Positions 33,497-44,914 of a DNA stretch of 64,000 nucleotides are shown here, one piece after another. The notes under the pieces are model-generated. The model saw nothing but the letters and a program-made list of their open reading frames with translations. It was not told where the DNA came from and did not search any database. The DNA lies in NCBI GenBank assembly GCA_951812925.1, contig OX638371.1, positions 31,346,101 through 31,410,100 on the forward strand, written 5' to 3'. Made by a program: the position numbers and the translations under genes. How positions within the stretch are numbered: the first letter of the stretch is position 1; each line of letters starts with the position of its first letter. Source of the DNA: Calliopum simillimum. Its lineage: Eukaryota; Arthropoda; Insecta; Diptera; Lauxaniidae.

Positions 33497-36400
33497 TTAT
33501 AATATCAAATTCTTTACGGTAAAATGGCCCCAAGGTAACGTTTCATAAGAGCCTGATATTAAAAATCGCTTATCATCATGCGGACTCAGTGCAATCTTTA
33601 AGTGAGTAACGCTACTAACCTTATGATTTTTAAAGCGAATTAAATTCTGACTAACCACCAATGTTTCACCACTATTAAGGCATTCGAGATAGTCATTAAA
33701 AGTTATTCTATTTTTAACTATACTTGTTTTGATACCCTTCGACTTTCTAATTTCATCTTTCTGCTCTACACCCTCTACCCGAGTTGCATACATTTTCGAT
33801 CGAAGACCTACAAATTCTTGCATTACCTTTCCTTCATTTTCATCCTTCATCATGCCCAATACTTTTTTATTAAAAGTATTGGGTATGTTGAAAGGATCCT
33901 CTGCTGGATAATCACTTGTGTCAAAGTATTTAGCTCCATCACCTCTAATACTTTCATACAAGTCGTGATCAGTCACCTCATAAATAAGAGAATCTGTATC
34001 TGTGTAGCGAATGGTGCAATTAGAACCAAACTGGGGGATCATATACTCATAATGAAAATTGTATATAGCTGTTTTGGCCAAGTCAAGTATGCACATACCA
34101 GCGTAGATCGGCTTATTGACAACTATCTCCGTTTTATTAAGCTCTATGGAAACCAACTCATCATCAAATCTAGTGGAGGCTTTGAATTACGGTCTGGCAA
34201 TATAAGCCTCGGCACCATATCGGCCCAACCATCTCATAACCAGCTTGACAATGCTGTGTTTAGTCTTTAGTTATTTTTAGCCCATATTTAAGAGCCTGCT
34301 TGAGGGTACGAAAATGGATGACATATTTTTTTTTATCATACAAAGTAGCTAGCAATTTCTTCTGTTTTGCTCCTGGAGGTGTAGTATGTTCAGGACAAAA
34401 CGGAAGGTCCTTATGCTGATCGTGAAGATCACTTGGATATTCCAAGTCTACCTCAAGGATGTAACCAATATCTGAATCATCAGAAACATCTTCAACAGTA
34501 ATATTTTGACAATCCTCCACCCAGCTGAAGTTACCGTGTGGAAGATGCTGAGACATTGCCCAACCGTACTGATTGTTAATATCAAAATACATCAAGTATT
34601 TTGCTGGCTCAGTAGCATTATAGTCGGGCAAGTATTTATTATTGGCCTTAACATGACGCTTACTACATTGACTAAGTCCACCATGAATACCCCGTTCAAC
34701 AAACATGAGCATATTAACATCCATTAATAGCTCTAGGGTTATATCAGTATGCTTAAGCATTGCATCCCACGTATACCCCGGTAGAGTGAAGTAGTGTGCA
34801 GGGTCTAAACTATATGTTTTATGGCGACTTGAGCGGAGTTTCTCAAAAACATCGGCTAATAAAATCACATCCGTCTTTAAATATAAGTCGGAATATTTAC
34901 CCAAATTAGAAATATTTAATTCTAACCATACTTTTTGAGCATGTTCATAGTCTTTTTCATCGATATTGCAATCATTTAATTTATTACAAAACTGTGTGAT
35001 ATCGGGTAGAGAAGTATCCAAAAATTTGGACACATCATCACAGTAATCGTAAGGGAACACCCCCTTACGTGTTAATAAATTAAATTGTGACTCGGTTAAA
35101 TCTGAAAATTCAGACTTTAAAATGGGCCAAGATGTGAGGTATGAGGCCAGTGCTTCTAAGCTACTGCTCATAAATTTAAATGAATCTATAAATCTATATT
35201 TAATTAGGTATTCATCTAAACGCTTTGTAAATGAAATATAGCGTTCTCTATTTATAGGTAGTAGATCAACACGACCTTTCAACTCAGTTGCTAATTTTTT
35301 AATAATTAAATGAGAATCATAACCACTAAGATTATGAAATATAAAAGGAATCGTATGAGATAATTTCCAGTTATATGGCTTTTCGCAAATATGGTATACA
35401 GGAGCCGAATCAAATTCATGGATCTGATCAACGGTTAGTGTATCCATTGGCAAAGCACAAAGAAATACCGGTTCAACATCATCTGCAAATTCTTCGAGTT
35501 CTCGCACGAACCACTCGATGCAATCATTACTACGATAGCTCTTATAAATTGATAGTGTATGGTCATACGCACACTTAACATAATAAGCAGCACTATGTGG
35601 TATATGCTTTTGGTATTGCTCTTGGGTTGTTTTTTCTTGAGCACTAGTATTTTGGGAGGTACTCACTTTCACCAAAAGACATTCCATATCAGCATATATC
35701 ACAAATGGAGCTGGCACCTTATTTTTATAATTACTGAAACTTAACAACTTATCCTCCTCCGTCAGCATCCTAATTTTACAGTTGTTTAGTTAACTGCAAT
35801 CCTCAGTATGCACCTCCAACTTAGCGATCGAAGTAAAATAGTAGAGACACCGGTCGCAGAAAAATTTTTGGTGTTGGTTTTTGGATAGTTAGCTCGATAA
35901 CAGCCTCGATAAATTTTTGATCCATACAAAATGGTATCTGACAGAATCAGCAATGTCCTCATCTTCATCGTTTTCATTCTCGACCTCCCCATCTTCCTTT
36001 TCATAGTATATATTCTGCACCATAAGGAGGTTAATGTGCTGCTCCTTTTTGTCCTTTGTCAGATAAGTGGGTAGCACAATGAACTTCTCCTTAGTTTTCT
36101 TGAGGATGTATACGTTGATTGAGAGACCATTTTGTTTTTCAAAGCAAGGAATCCGTCTCACTGTCATAGGAAACTGAATCGCAGCTAACTTTAACTCCCT
36201 CTTGTAATCAGGATATGAAGTCATTCGATCAGAATGATGGTCAGCAGGGTAGAGAGCGAATACCACTGCCCAAGCAAAACAGGCATCATCATAAACTAAC
36301 TTCATAATTTATCTAGGGGAACCTGCCTATCTATCATTAAAATTCTCGTAATTTCGAGAGCCTGCATTGTATGTGGAAAACAAATCCGCCCTTGTAGGTT

Positions 36401-37500
36401 TTAATTGTAGCTAGCGTAGCATGTCTCGAAACCAGAGTGTGTTACCAACTAACAATTTGGCAATTTTTCACAACAGACGGCGCTAGTGAGCCTTATGAGT
36501 TATGCATAATGGCGATCCTGCTCAGAGAGTTTACTCGTGGCCTATAGCACAATCGCTTAAGCACCGCGTTCTCTTTCATTAGAAAACCGGAGTCACGGGT
36601 TCGAGTACGGTTTCTGGCAAGATTTAACTAAAACTGATCTGATGAGGCTATATACATGTTTATATATGAAAATATATAAATATGTATGTGGAAGTAGCCG
36701 AAACATATGTAATCAATTTCCATGTTAACACTTGCTTTCGTCTGTTGTTGAAAAATTGCAAAAATGACTGTTTAATAAGTTCAATATAAAATTATCATGC
36801 ATCATCATTGTTTTTAAAATAGCCGCCAACGCCCAACCACTATCACGCTCTTGAAACTCCTCCAACTTCTTTGGGATGCTATCACGGATGTGATCGTTGA
36901 ACAAGGCATTAAGGTCAGTTTCACGGTAGATGGCTACATTTTTCGTATTCATGAATTTATGCTCATGAATCTCCTTATTTCCTTTGATAATGTGGAATTC
37001 TCCACAAAATACAGCATTTACCTTGAGAGCCATCTCTTTTCTCAAGATTTTTTTTATATGCCGTTGGAAAACCTCAGCACAATCCTCCAGGAAACTCTTC
37101 ATCTCCTTATGCGTTATATTAATGATTGCACCTGTACGTATTCTGTAAATAAAAAAAATTAGAATTTAGAATTAAACAAAAAACTAGCTTACCGTCCACC
37201 ATAAGCTGACTCAACATCTTCCCACTTTACACGTAGTGATCTCCAGTTCTGTCTGGTCTTGGTTTGTAAAAGGCCAGCACCAGTAGTTCCATGGAGGAAC
37301 TTGAGCTTGCTGCAGTAACCTTTGACAAGACCCGAGGCACAAGTACTTTGCTGCTTCTCGCATGTAGTTCCTGCCCTCCTTAATTTTTTTTTAGCGCTAG
37401 TACACTCTTTAACACTATGCTTGATAACTTCACAGTTATTTTTAGAATTCTCAAATGCCATCTTAGCTTTTTTAACAAAATCGACACTTTTTCCCATCAT
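33497..37500 (-). pseudogene. DNA polymerase B of the Polinton-like element, broken
   Basis: Exon 1 (37500-37193) joins in frame across a 50-bp intron (37192-37143) to exon 2, which ends at a stop near 36725 after ERDSGWALAAILK. An inserted SINE-bearing segment lies at about 36320-36722. The frame resumes at 36305 (DDACFAWAVVFALYP, FEKQNGLSINVYI, HFVWIKNLSRLLSS), then a frameshifted CxxC...H...C finger (about 35860-35800). The polymerase body at 35768-34260 has Exo I (YADMECLL), Exo II (FHNLSGYDSHLI), Exo III (YLKTDVILLAD) and motif A (YFDINNQYGWAM). The last frame (34156-33497) has motif C (YTDTDSL). Between about 34265 and 34230 the motif-B region is deleted. Protein-primed type; catalytically dead as written. 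Confidence 0.85.
36320..36722 (+). mobile_element. tRNA-like (SINE-type) insertion inside the polymerase gene
   Basis: This interval interrupts the reading frame between the ERDSGW region and the DDACFAW region. It contains a box-A-like TAGCACAATCGCTTAAGC (about 36545-36562) and a box-B-like GGGTTCGAGTACGG (about 36598-36611), followed by a TATATG-rich tail. The upstream part includes an AGACGGCGCTAG word. Its boundaries are approximate because no clear target duplication was found. Confidence 0.5.
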
Positions 37501-37936
37501 TATTTAAAAAATTAATTATAATTTTTAGTTTTTTCTTTTGAACTTTGCTTGTGTTGGCTGCACAATCAAAAATGTACTAATTATTTTAAAAAATAAAGCT
37601 TATGTATATATTCCAAAACAACTAAAGTAAAAAAAGAAAAAAATTCTTGTAATGAAAGATGGAAAATGATAATTGAAAAAACCATTAAAATGTGACATGA
37701 GCTTAATTCAACCACGCATATTTTTTTTACTCATCTTATCAGCGCTCTGGTTTAAAAAATTTCTAGTTTTGTGCTGCTTTAATACAGCGCTGACCTCAAC
37801 TACGCTTGCCTGCATGTCTGCTTTACACACAAATGGTAGATACCAAAAAATAAATGATAAGGAAACTTAGAAAAATTTAATGTTCACACTGGGAAAAAAT
37901 ATATGTCAAAGATTCGTTTCTTTACATTTTTTTTTT

Positions 37937-38585
37937 AAAAAACATTATAATTCAAATGATGTGGAGGGGAAGTGATTTTAAAAATAAATATTCATATAAA
38001 CCTTATTCGTTTACGGACAAACAAACTACAAAGTTGTATTAAGGCAGATATTTTGAAAAAGCAAAGGTAACTATTGTGTATATAAAATTATTTTATTGAT
38101 AAAACTTCATCCTATTGTTTTTTAATTATAGATGTACAATTTCATAATCCAGAACAACAACATCATTGAGAGTGGCATGAGCCGGATAACTTCTGCCGTT
38201 GAGCTGGAGGATATGTGGCTGACAATGTATGGCCACCCAACATTTCGTGAGGAGATTATTGCAGCTGTAATAAATCACCTCACGGATGTTGCCAGCGAAA
38301 AATATATGCGGGAACATCCCGATAAAATTTTTGGTGCTGATTTTAATCTGACTGCCGATGTATTGATAATGAATACATTGGAAGCCAGGTTAATGCTTAG
38401 GATAACTTTAATGGAAAGAATATCCACTATGGATGGGTTTGCGAATTATCAAGTATTCAATTCTCAAACATACGCTTTCTCCGAAGTAATTCGGAATAAA
38501 ATAAATATTTTTATGTTATCTCATGATTAAAATATACATCAATAAAGAAATATAAAATCAAATAATTTAATTTAATTTTTTATAT
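37937..38585. repeat. Right terminal inverted repeat
   Basis: Reverse complement of 28824-29452, from ATTCAAATGATGTGGAGGGG at the inner end to ATACATCAATAAAGAAATATAAAAT at the outer end. It carries the second TIR gene copy. Differences from the left TIR are scattered substitutions plus small AT-tract indels. Confidence 0.9.
37959..38530 (+). pseudogene. TIR-embedded gene, right copy (nonsense in exon 1)
   Basis: Same structure as the left copy: exon 1 37959-38066, intron 38067-38131 (GTAACT...TTATAG), exon 2 38132-38530. In exon 1 the left copy reads TTGTATAAAGG whereas this one reads TTGTATTAAGG, placing a TAA in frame near codon 28. Exon 2 remains open for 132 codons from its own ATG at 38132, so a shorter product is still conceivable. 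Family unknown. Confidence 0.6.
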
Positions 38586-38754
38586 ATTTAGCATCCTTTC
38601 CGCGTAGGTAAAATAACGTTCTTGAAACTTTGTACTCATCATTTTCACATGATATTACATCACACAAGATTAAAAGTTTTTTAATCTATTGACATATTAT
38701 AATGAAATTTCTTCAAATCTACACTATGTACAAAATTATCAGAGGTCATTTCGT

Positions 38755-39085
38755 TTCAAACTTCTCAAATACTTTTAGTGGAATAGTGTTGAAGTGTTGA
38801 TATTATTTCCCAAAAATTTTCACTGTCATGTAATTCCAGGTAAATCTTAATGATAATAAAGTTCGTCCTACAATTTGTGACAAATAAGCAATTTCACTCC
38901 TTAGGCAAATTGGTTTCGCATACTCGATATTACTTAAGTGATAGGATCCTATAAGCGAAATCTATATTCACATTTCTGCACCATCTTGTTGAATTATTGC
39001 ATTTTACTAAATGAGGTAAAGATCGTAACGCTTAAGAAAAATTCTGATGATATCTTGCAGAAGTAGATCTAGTTCTAGAAGTAAA
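38755..39085 (+). repeat. Dispersed repeat R, right copy
   Basis: Direct-orientation partner of 27390-27660, with a few small insertions (for example an extra AAGTGATAGGATCCTATA stretch near 38937). No gene is visible between 38590 and 39840. Confidence 0.65.
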
Positions 39086-39837
39086 AATATTCATCTGAAT
39101 TCCAAACTAAGTAGAGTTCATTTTATTAACATGTTTGTATCCTAAACATTTTATTATATTACATACTATAAAATGTAGCAAACTGAGGATGTTCACTTTG
39201 AGATGTAATATAAAACAACTTTAAAAGCAAAGTATGTATGTTCATTTTCACAATTTCTGCAAACTAGAACCCAGTGATGGTAATTGAAAAGTGCTAACGC
39301 AGAGCAAACCTTTCTTATACAAATATTGTGAGAATTGCTCCAACGGAACCTTCTAAAACTTTTGAATTCTAAGCCAGATTAAATGTATGTATTGGTCATT
39401 ACTTCCTGAAGGTTTCGAGTACATGACATACATATGTTTCTGCTGTCATTTACTATATATACTATACAGAATTCCGAAAATGATCAAAATGGCTGTACCG
39501 TGGCGTGTCGCCAGTGACACGTTTATCCGGAATAAGTTAATGTACTTTTAAGTTTAAACTAAGATAAACTTAAACTACTTATATTCTTTAAGAATTTTTA
39601 AGTGAGTTACTTAATGACATTTATATATTGAAAATTGATTTTTAATTGAACTTTTAGTCATATATTTGCAAAGGCACGCCCTGATAAGGTGGCTACACTT
39701 GCCACCGACCAAGCGGTATTGAATCTAATTCCAATGGATTAGCTATACCAAATATCAATAAATAACACAAACAGCAATTATGACATCAAGGCTTACATAT
39801 TAACACACAAAAACAAAAAAACTGGCATAAGTCATTC

Positions 39838-39975
39838 GCAGCTGGGCAAGGCTGGTGCATTGGTCTAACTACTTGTGCTACCAACCGTGAGATCCTTGGT
39901 TCAACTCCCGCTCAGGCCAAAACACAAAAGTTTTTCAACTTGTAATTTTTCAATTATAATTAATTTAGTGACTGC
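39838..39975 (+). repeat. tRNA-derived SINE, third copy
   Basis: Box A TGGTCTAAC at 39861 and box B GGTTCAACTCC at 39898-39908 align with the tRNA-like parts of the composites at 9.4 and 26.3 kb. The shared tail is AAGTTTTTCAACTTG(T/C)A and TTTTTCAATTATAATTAATTTAGT. It lacks the 36-bp minisatellite, so the SINE can exist on its own and the composites are secondary. Confidence 0.75.
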
Positions 39976-40439
39976 CCTTATTTGGGTAGACTTTAGTGGC
40001 ATTTTCTGAGACCAAATTACGGCATTTTTTGTAAAATTGCTCTTATAACATTTTGGAACATTTTATGAGCTATTCAACTTTTTTGCCAATGAATTAGGGC
40101 TTATTGGATACCATTCAATGTTTTACGAATTTATAGATGTTTTCCTTTACTTGTATGGTACCTCTCCAAATTTTTCGATATTTTCGATAAAAATAACTTT
40201 TTTATCCAAAGAAAAGTAAGTATATAGCTTCTCTTAAGCTTGATAATTCAGGCCAAAGTAACAAGAATCGTTTTATACATATAAATAAGCAGTATATTAG
40301 AATGTTGTACCATTCAGCTCAAAATATTTTATTCTGACTCATAACTCAAATAAATTTGTAGGGGCCCCAAATTGAAGTGAGCCCCCACTAGGCTAAAAAC
40401 GACGCTGTCATGTCTCAAACTTCGGAACTAAAATAAAAA

Positions 40440-40577
40440 TGCCGCAATAAAAACAACAAAAATTTCTATTGATATAGGCACACGCTAGTCCTAGTAAATC
40501 CGAGCAAATTCACTACATAAACCAAATTGATATCGCATACCAAGTAGTTACTGGTGCGGTTTTCATAGTTTCTATTA
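40440..40577 (+). repeat. Left part of an interrupted R/S-type repeat
   Basis: TTCTATTGATATAGGCACA, ATTGATATCGCATAC and GGTTTTCATAGTTTCTATTA resemble parts of repeats R (27.4 kb) and S (28.6 kb). The sequence is cut at ATTA 40574-40577 by the palindromic element and resumes at 42657. Confidence 0.6.
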
Positions 40578-42656
40578 CACGGTGGTTTTTAAAAAATTTT
40601 AACTTTTTGAAATACCACCCGCGATTTTTTTCAGGGATAATGTTGGGGGACCCTTCTAGTATCTAAATCCGCAATCCGCGAAATCGGACGTCCAGCCGTT
40701 TTTTTTTTTTCGACCTTTTAGTTTTTTTAACGATTTTTGAGTATATCTCGGTGTGTATATACATGTTATGTACACATATATATGTATATACGTACATATA
40801 TATAATTGTATATGTATATATGTGTAATTTATATATATGGATATATATATACATACATACATACATACATATAAAAGGTATCATTTCCGCACCATTTGTT
40901 TTTTAAAAAATCGGTTTTTTCGTATTTAAGAAAAACACAAACAAAAACCGGAAACGAAAGTAATCACTTCAAATGTGATTTTTGATGCTCAATCCGATTC
41001 CGGTATTATAATTGCTCTATTACGTCTGGACTTTGAGATATCCTTACATATATGTTTAAAGGACACCATTTTTTTTCCTATTTTTGAAGTTATATAACAA
41101 GATAAGGTAATATTATGCCGTAAAATCTGGTATGACAGTTATTAGCCTTAGTTTTTTCCTTAAAAACTCAATCAAACCGATAACGATATCTTTTTTTTTG
41201 TCGGAGATATCTTTGCCTAAAAAGTTAAAAAAGTGCAAAAACACGATTTTTGGCTATATTGGATGTTATATGCAGGACACACAAAATTTTTTTGGGAATT
41301 TCTATTACCAGAAACATTTGGTACTTTCTTTTGGCTTTAAATTGAGCTATCATATGTTTATCTGCAATATTTTTCTGCGAAGTTATGTTAACTTTAAAAT
41401 CACACCATGAAACTTAAAGCAAAAAATCTCGGTTTTCGGCTATATTTGAGGTTGTATACAGTACGGACGAAATTCGTCTGCTCTTTTTTACTAACCGAAG
41501 CATTTAAAACCATTCTTTATCTTCAAAATAAGCTATCAAGAGGTCTCTTGTGATTGTTTTCCACAAAGTTATGACCATTTAAAAATTACATTATGGAGTG
41601 CAAACTCACAGTGTACGACTATTCCTTATATTGCTGCAACATGTCGTCTTAAAATAGTCATAACTTTTTACAAAACAATTACAACAGACCATTTAATAGC
41701 TCATTTTGAAGATAAAAAATGGTTTTAAATGCTTCGGTTAGTAAAAAAGAGCAGACGAATTTCGTCCGTGCTGTATACAACCTCAAATATAGCCAAAAAC
41801 CGAGATTTTTCGCTTTAAGTTTCATGGTGTGATTTTAAAGTTAACATAACTTCGCAGAAAAATATTGCAGATAAACATTTGATAGCTCAATTTAAAGCCA
41901 AAAGAAAGTACCAAATGTTTCTGGTAATAGAAATTCCCAAAAAAAATTTTGTGTGTCCTGCATATAACATCCAATATAGCCAAAAATCGTGTTTTTGCAC
42001 TTTTTTAACTTTTTAGGCAAAGATATCTCCGACAAAAAAAAAAGATATCGTTATCGGTTTGATTGAGTTTTCAAGGAAAAAACTAGGGCTATTAACTGTC
42101 ATACCAGATTTTACGGCATAATATTACCTTATCTTGTTATATAACTTCAAAAATAGGAAAAAAAATGGTATCCTTTAAACATATATGTAAGGATATCTCA
42201 AAGTCCAGACGTAATAGAGCAATTCTAATACCGGAATCGGATTAAGCATCAAAAATCACATTTGAAGTGATTACTTTCGTTTCCGGTTTTTGTTTGTGTT
42301 TTTCTTAAATACGAAAAAACCGATTTTTTAAAAAATAAATGGTGCGGAAATGATACCTTCTATATGTATGTATGTATGTATGTATATATATATCCATATA
42401 TATAAATTACACATATATACATATACAATTATATATATGTACGTATATACATATATATGTGTACATAACATGTATATACACACCGAGATATACTCAAAAA
42501 TCGTTAAAAAAAACTAAAAGGTCGAAAAAAAAAAACGGCTGGACGTCCGATTTCGCGGATGGCGGATTTAGATACTAGAAGGGTCCCCCAACATTATCCC
42601 TGAAAAAAATCGCGGGTGGTATTTCAAAAAGTTAAAATTTTTTAAAAACCACCGTG
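40578..42656. mobile_element. 2.08 kb near-perfect palindromic element, ATTA target duplication
   Basis: The termini are CACGGTGG (left) and CCACCGTG (right), flanked by ATTA at 40574-40577 and 42657-42660. The related repeat at 28.67 kb has a single ATTA at the same point. Left and right arms of about 1 kb are inverted copies with only scattered differences, separated by roughly 70 bp near 41590-41655. Mirror frames (for example 40656-40862 minus and 42372-42578 plus) have nearly the same product because of the palindrome and are not genes. The 92-codon frame 41132-41410 has no recognisable domain. CAC...GTG ends with a 4-bp duplication would fit Chapaev-type (CMC) elements; that assignment is tentative. 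Confidence 0.85.
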
Positions 42657-42660
42657 ATTA

Positions 42661-42815
42661 CTGAAAGACTAGACCCGTTCTTTGCAATCTAAAGAGTTTT
42701 ACTGGCTCCGATTTTTGTTGCAAATTCTTATACCACACAAGTGGATCAGGCAATTTCTGTATATATGCAGGGGCCAAGTTTTGGGCAGAGTCCTCAATTT
42801 TTTCCTATGAGGCTC
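42661..42815 (+). repeat. Right part of repeat S
   Basis: CTGAAAGACTAGACCCGTTC through GCAGAGTCCTCAATTTTTT aligns with 28677-28823. It restores the repeat cut by the palindromic insertion. Confidence 0.75.
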
Positions 42816-42884
42816 CTACTGATGCGCAGCGGTCACCTTGCCTTCCGGATTGTGTTTCTAAATGATGATTCGTAATAAGATTTT

Positions 42885-43330
42885 CATCTAACTAAAAAGT
42901 GTTTTTGATTCGAATGTGAAATCGGTTTTGTTATATGGGTGCGAAACATGGCTTGTTACTGAACAACTAACGAACAAGCTGCAAGTATTCGTCAACAAAT
43001 GCTTAAGGCGTATACTAAAGGTTTGGTGGCCTCGCACTATATCAAATGCCGAGCTACATCAAAAATGCAAACAGAAGCCTATAGCAAACGAGATCAAGCT
43101 GCGAAAATGGGGATGGATTGGTCACACTCTCCGGAAACCACACAGCGAAGTTTGGACGTGGTAGACCAAAAACCAACTGGAAAAGGTCGTTGCAAAAGGA
43201 AATCCAAGAATCGGGAAAATCGTGGCAAGAGATCAAAGTCATCGCAAGGGATCGTGACAAATGGAGAGATTTCATATTGGCCCTATGCTCCTCCTAGGAG
43301 TTAAAGGAGAATACATACATACATACAAAA
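42885..43330 (+). pseudogene. Non-LTR retrotransposon 3' end
   Basis: The frame 42916-43164 (82 codons) reads SVLLYGCETWLVTEQL, LRRILKVWWPRTISNAELHQ and LRKWGWIGHTLRKP, the C-terminal region after the reverse transcriptase in RTE-like elements. A one-base shift near 43160 continues with a frame ending in a RDKWRDF-type stretch before the stop at about 43303. The element ends in a GAATACATACATACATAC tail, and short microsatellite tails are typical of RTE-type 3' ends. Same family as 44.9-46.9 kb. Confidence 0.8.
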
Positions 43331-44910
43331 AGTGTTATGCCTTTTCCTTTGAGGACAGGTTCTCGGTAGATTTTTTTTTTTTGTGAGTATGGTAACATTG
43401 GTATTTGGGGGTAAACCCTCATGCTTCAGTTCTCATACCATCCGGTTACTACGTAAAGTGACTCTTGTCTGTAGACTGGATGAGACAGACCTCGAATAAG
43501 GATTGCGACATCATAAACATATTCTTGCTCATCCAAATTATTTCAATCGAATAGGAGCTGCGCTTTCAGTTCCACATTACGCAGAGTTATATTACCAATT
43601 CTTACTGTGAGTGTTTTTCCAAGATTTCTTTAACACATTGTGCGAAATTCACAAGCCAAAATAGGATGTTGTAAGCAAAAACTCAATTGGGAAGAATATC
43701 TAAGAATCGATAATGTCGTAAATTTTAGTGTTACACTTAGATCTTACAGAACAATGTATAAAATACATATCAGACTGTAATAGATAATATGGATTTTTTA
43801 GGAAAATTCAAATTTTAAAAAATTATTACTTACATTACTACTGGGTAACATTAACTTTCGAGTCAACTCTTAATAAGCAAACATTCTCGTATGAACGGCC
43901 ATCAACCCAGTAAGGAACACATTGTTGTGTCAACACTTCCTGTACACGTACTAAACAGTGTAACTGCTTCATGCTGCGTACGTGCGCATTTTCATTTCTA
44001 TGCGAAAGTGTACGTGCGAGTGTGTAAATAAATTCAAAAAAAAAAAACCTCATTGCCTACTTTTAGGAAAGTTTTTTCTTCCTTTAGCATTACTTTTCTT
44101 TATCTTTACTCTGTATTCTTTCTTACCAACTCCTTTGCATGTAAATTTGATTTGAGTTTTTTTCTTATTTCTCTTCAACTGTTTGTTAACAGTAAATTTC
44201 AATTTGACAACCACGTCGTTGCGTTGTACCGCGCTGTCAATTGCAAATACACGCACATACATACATAGAGTTTTGTTTACATTCACACATACAAACACAC
44301 AGTGTAGATTTGGGTTGCCAAAACAAGTAGTGAAATACTGCGAACGTAAAAAATGTCCTGCAGTTAACAAAGTTTTTTTCTGCTTTACATTTTTTCTCTC
44401 TCACTCTCTCTTTGTATTGCGTTGATCCTGCGGCGCATTAAGGAAAGCCTGCTTTTGTAATGGCTCCTCTTGTTTGTCTGCTACTTTTGTCTGGGATTTT
44501 TTCTTTTTTTTTTTGCCTTCCTTCTTTGTGACGAAGATGGAAATTCTTACTCTTCTGAATTCAAAATAATTTCAGTTGTCAAAAGATAAACAAGTTAGAA
44601 GCGAAAAAAAAATGCTTGAGGAAGCTTTAAAGCTTACTAGATATTTAAAGTTTTAACGTACATGCCGAGTTGTTTTTTACTGCTATAAATACTGCTATTT
44701 TTCTATTTTTTCCTACTATTTTAAAGTAAAAATTTTTTGTAAGATGCCGCAATTGCATTTTATTGCAATTCTATTGAAATGCAAGTTGAAAAAATGCTGA
44801 CAAGGATATGAATATAAAGGAATTTTTTGTTAGATGTTAGAGGTTAACGAAATCACTGCCACTGAAACGAACAAATAAAACAAACGGCGCTTGGAGAAGT
44901 TTTAATTCCA
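43331..44910. other. No gene seen
   Basis: Mixed AT-rich DNA with T runs. Frames at 43838-44053, 44050-44370 and 44183-44425 are antisense/sense shadows without recognisable domains. Confidence 0.35.
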
Positions 44911-44914
44911 TCAA

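Larger units (their letters stand above)
28824..38590. mobile_element. Polinton/adintovirus-like element, compact and decayed
   Basis: About 9.75 kb bounded by long inverted repeats. Contents in order: TIR gene (minus), small spliced gene (plus), DDE integrase (minus), conserved small gene, 55-aa ORF, capsid-like gene (plus), DNA polymerase B (minus), TIR gene copy (plus). Integrase plus protein-primed-type PolB between long TIRs is the hallmark of Polintons/Mavericks, and capsid genes link them to adintoviruses. No FtsK/HerA-type packaging ATPase or Ulp1-type protease is visible, and the size is below the usual 15-20 kb. Outer ends are AT-rich, so the target duplication cannot be read with certainty. 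Confidence 0.85.

Noticed and set aside
40656..42578. Mirror ORFs of about 68-73 codons rich in Tyr/Ile
   Set aside because: They translate TATATATG microsatellite DNA in the two arms of the large palindrome.
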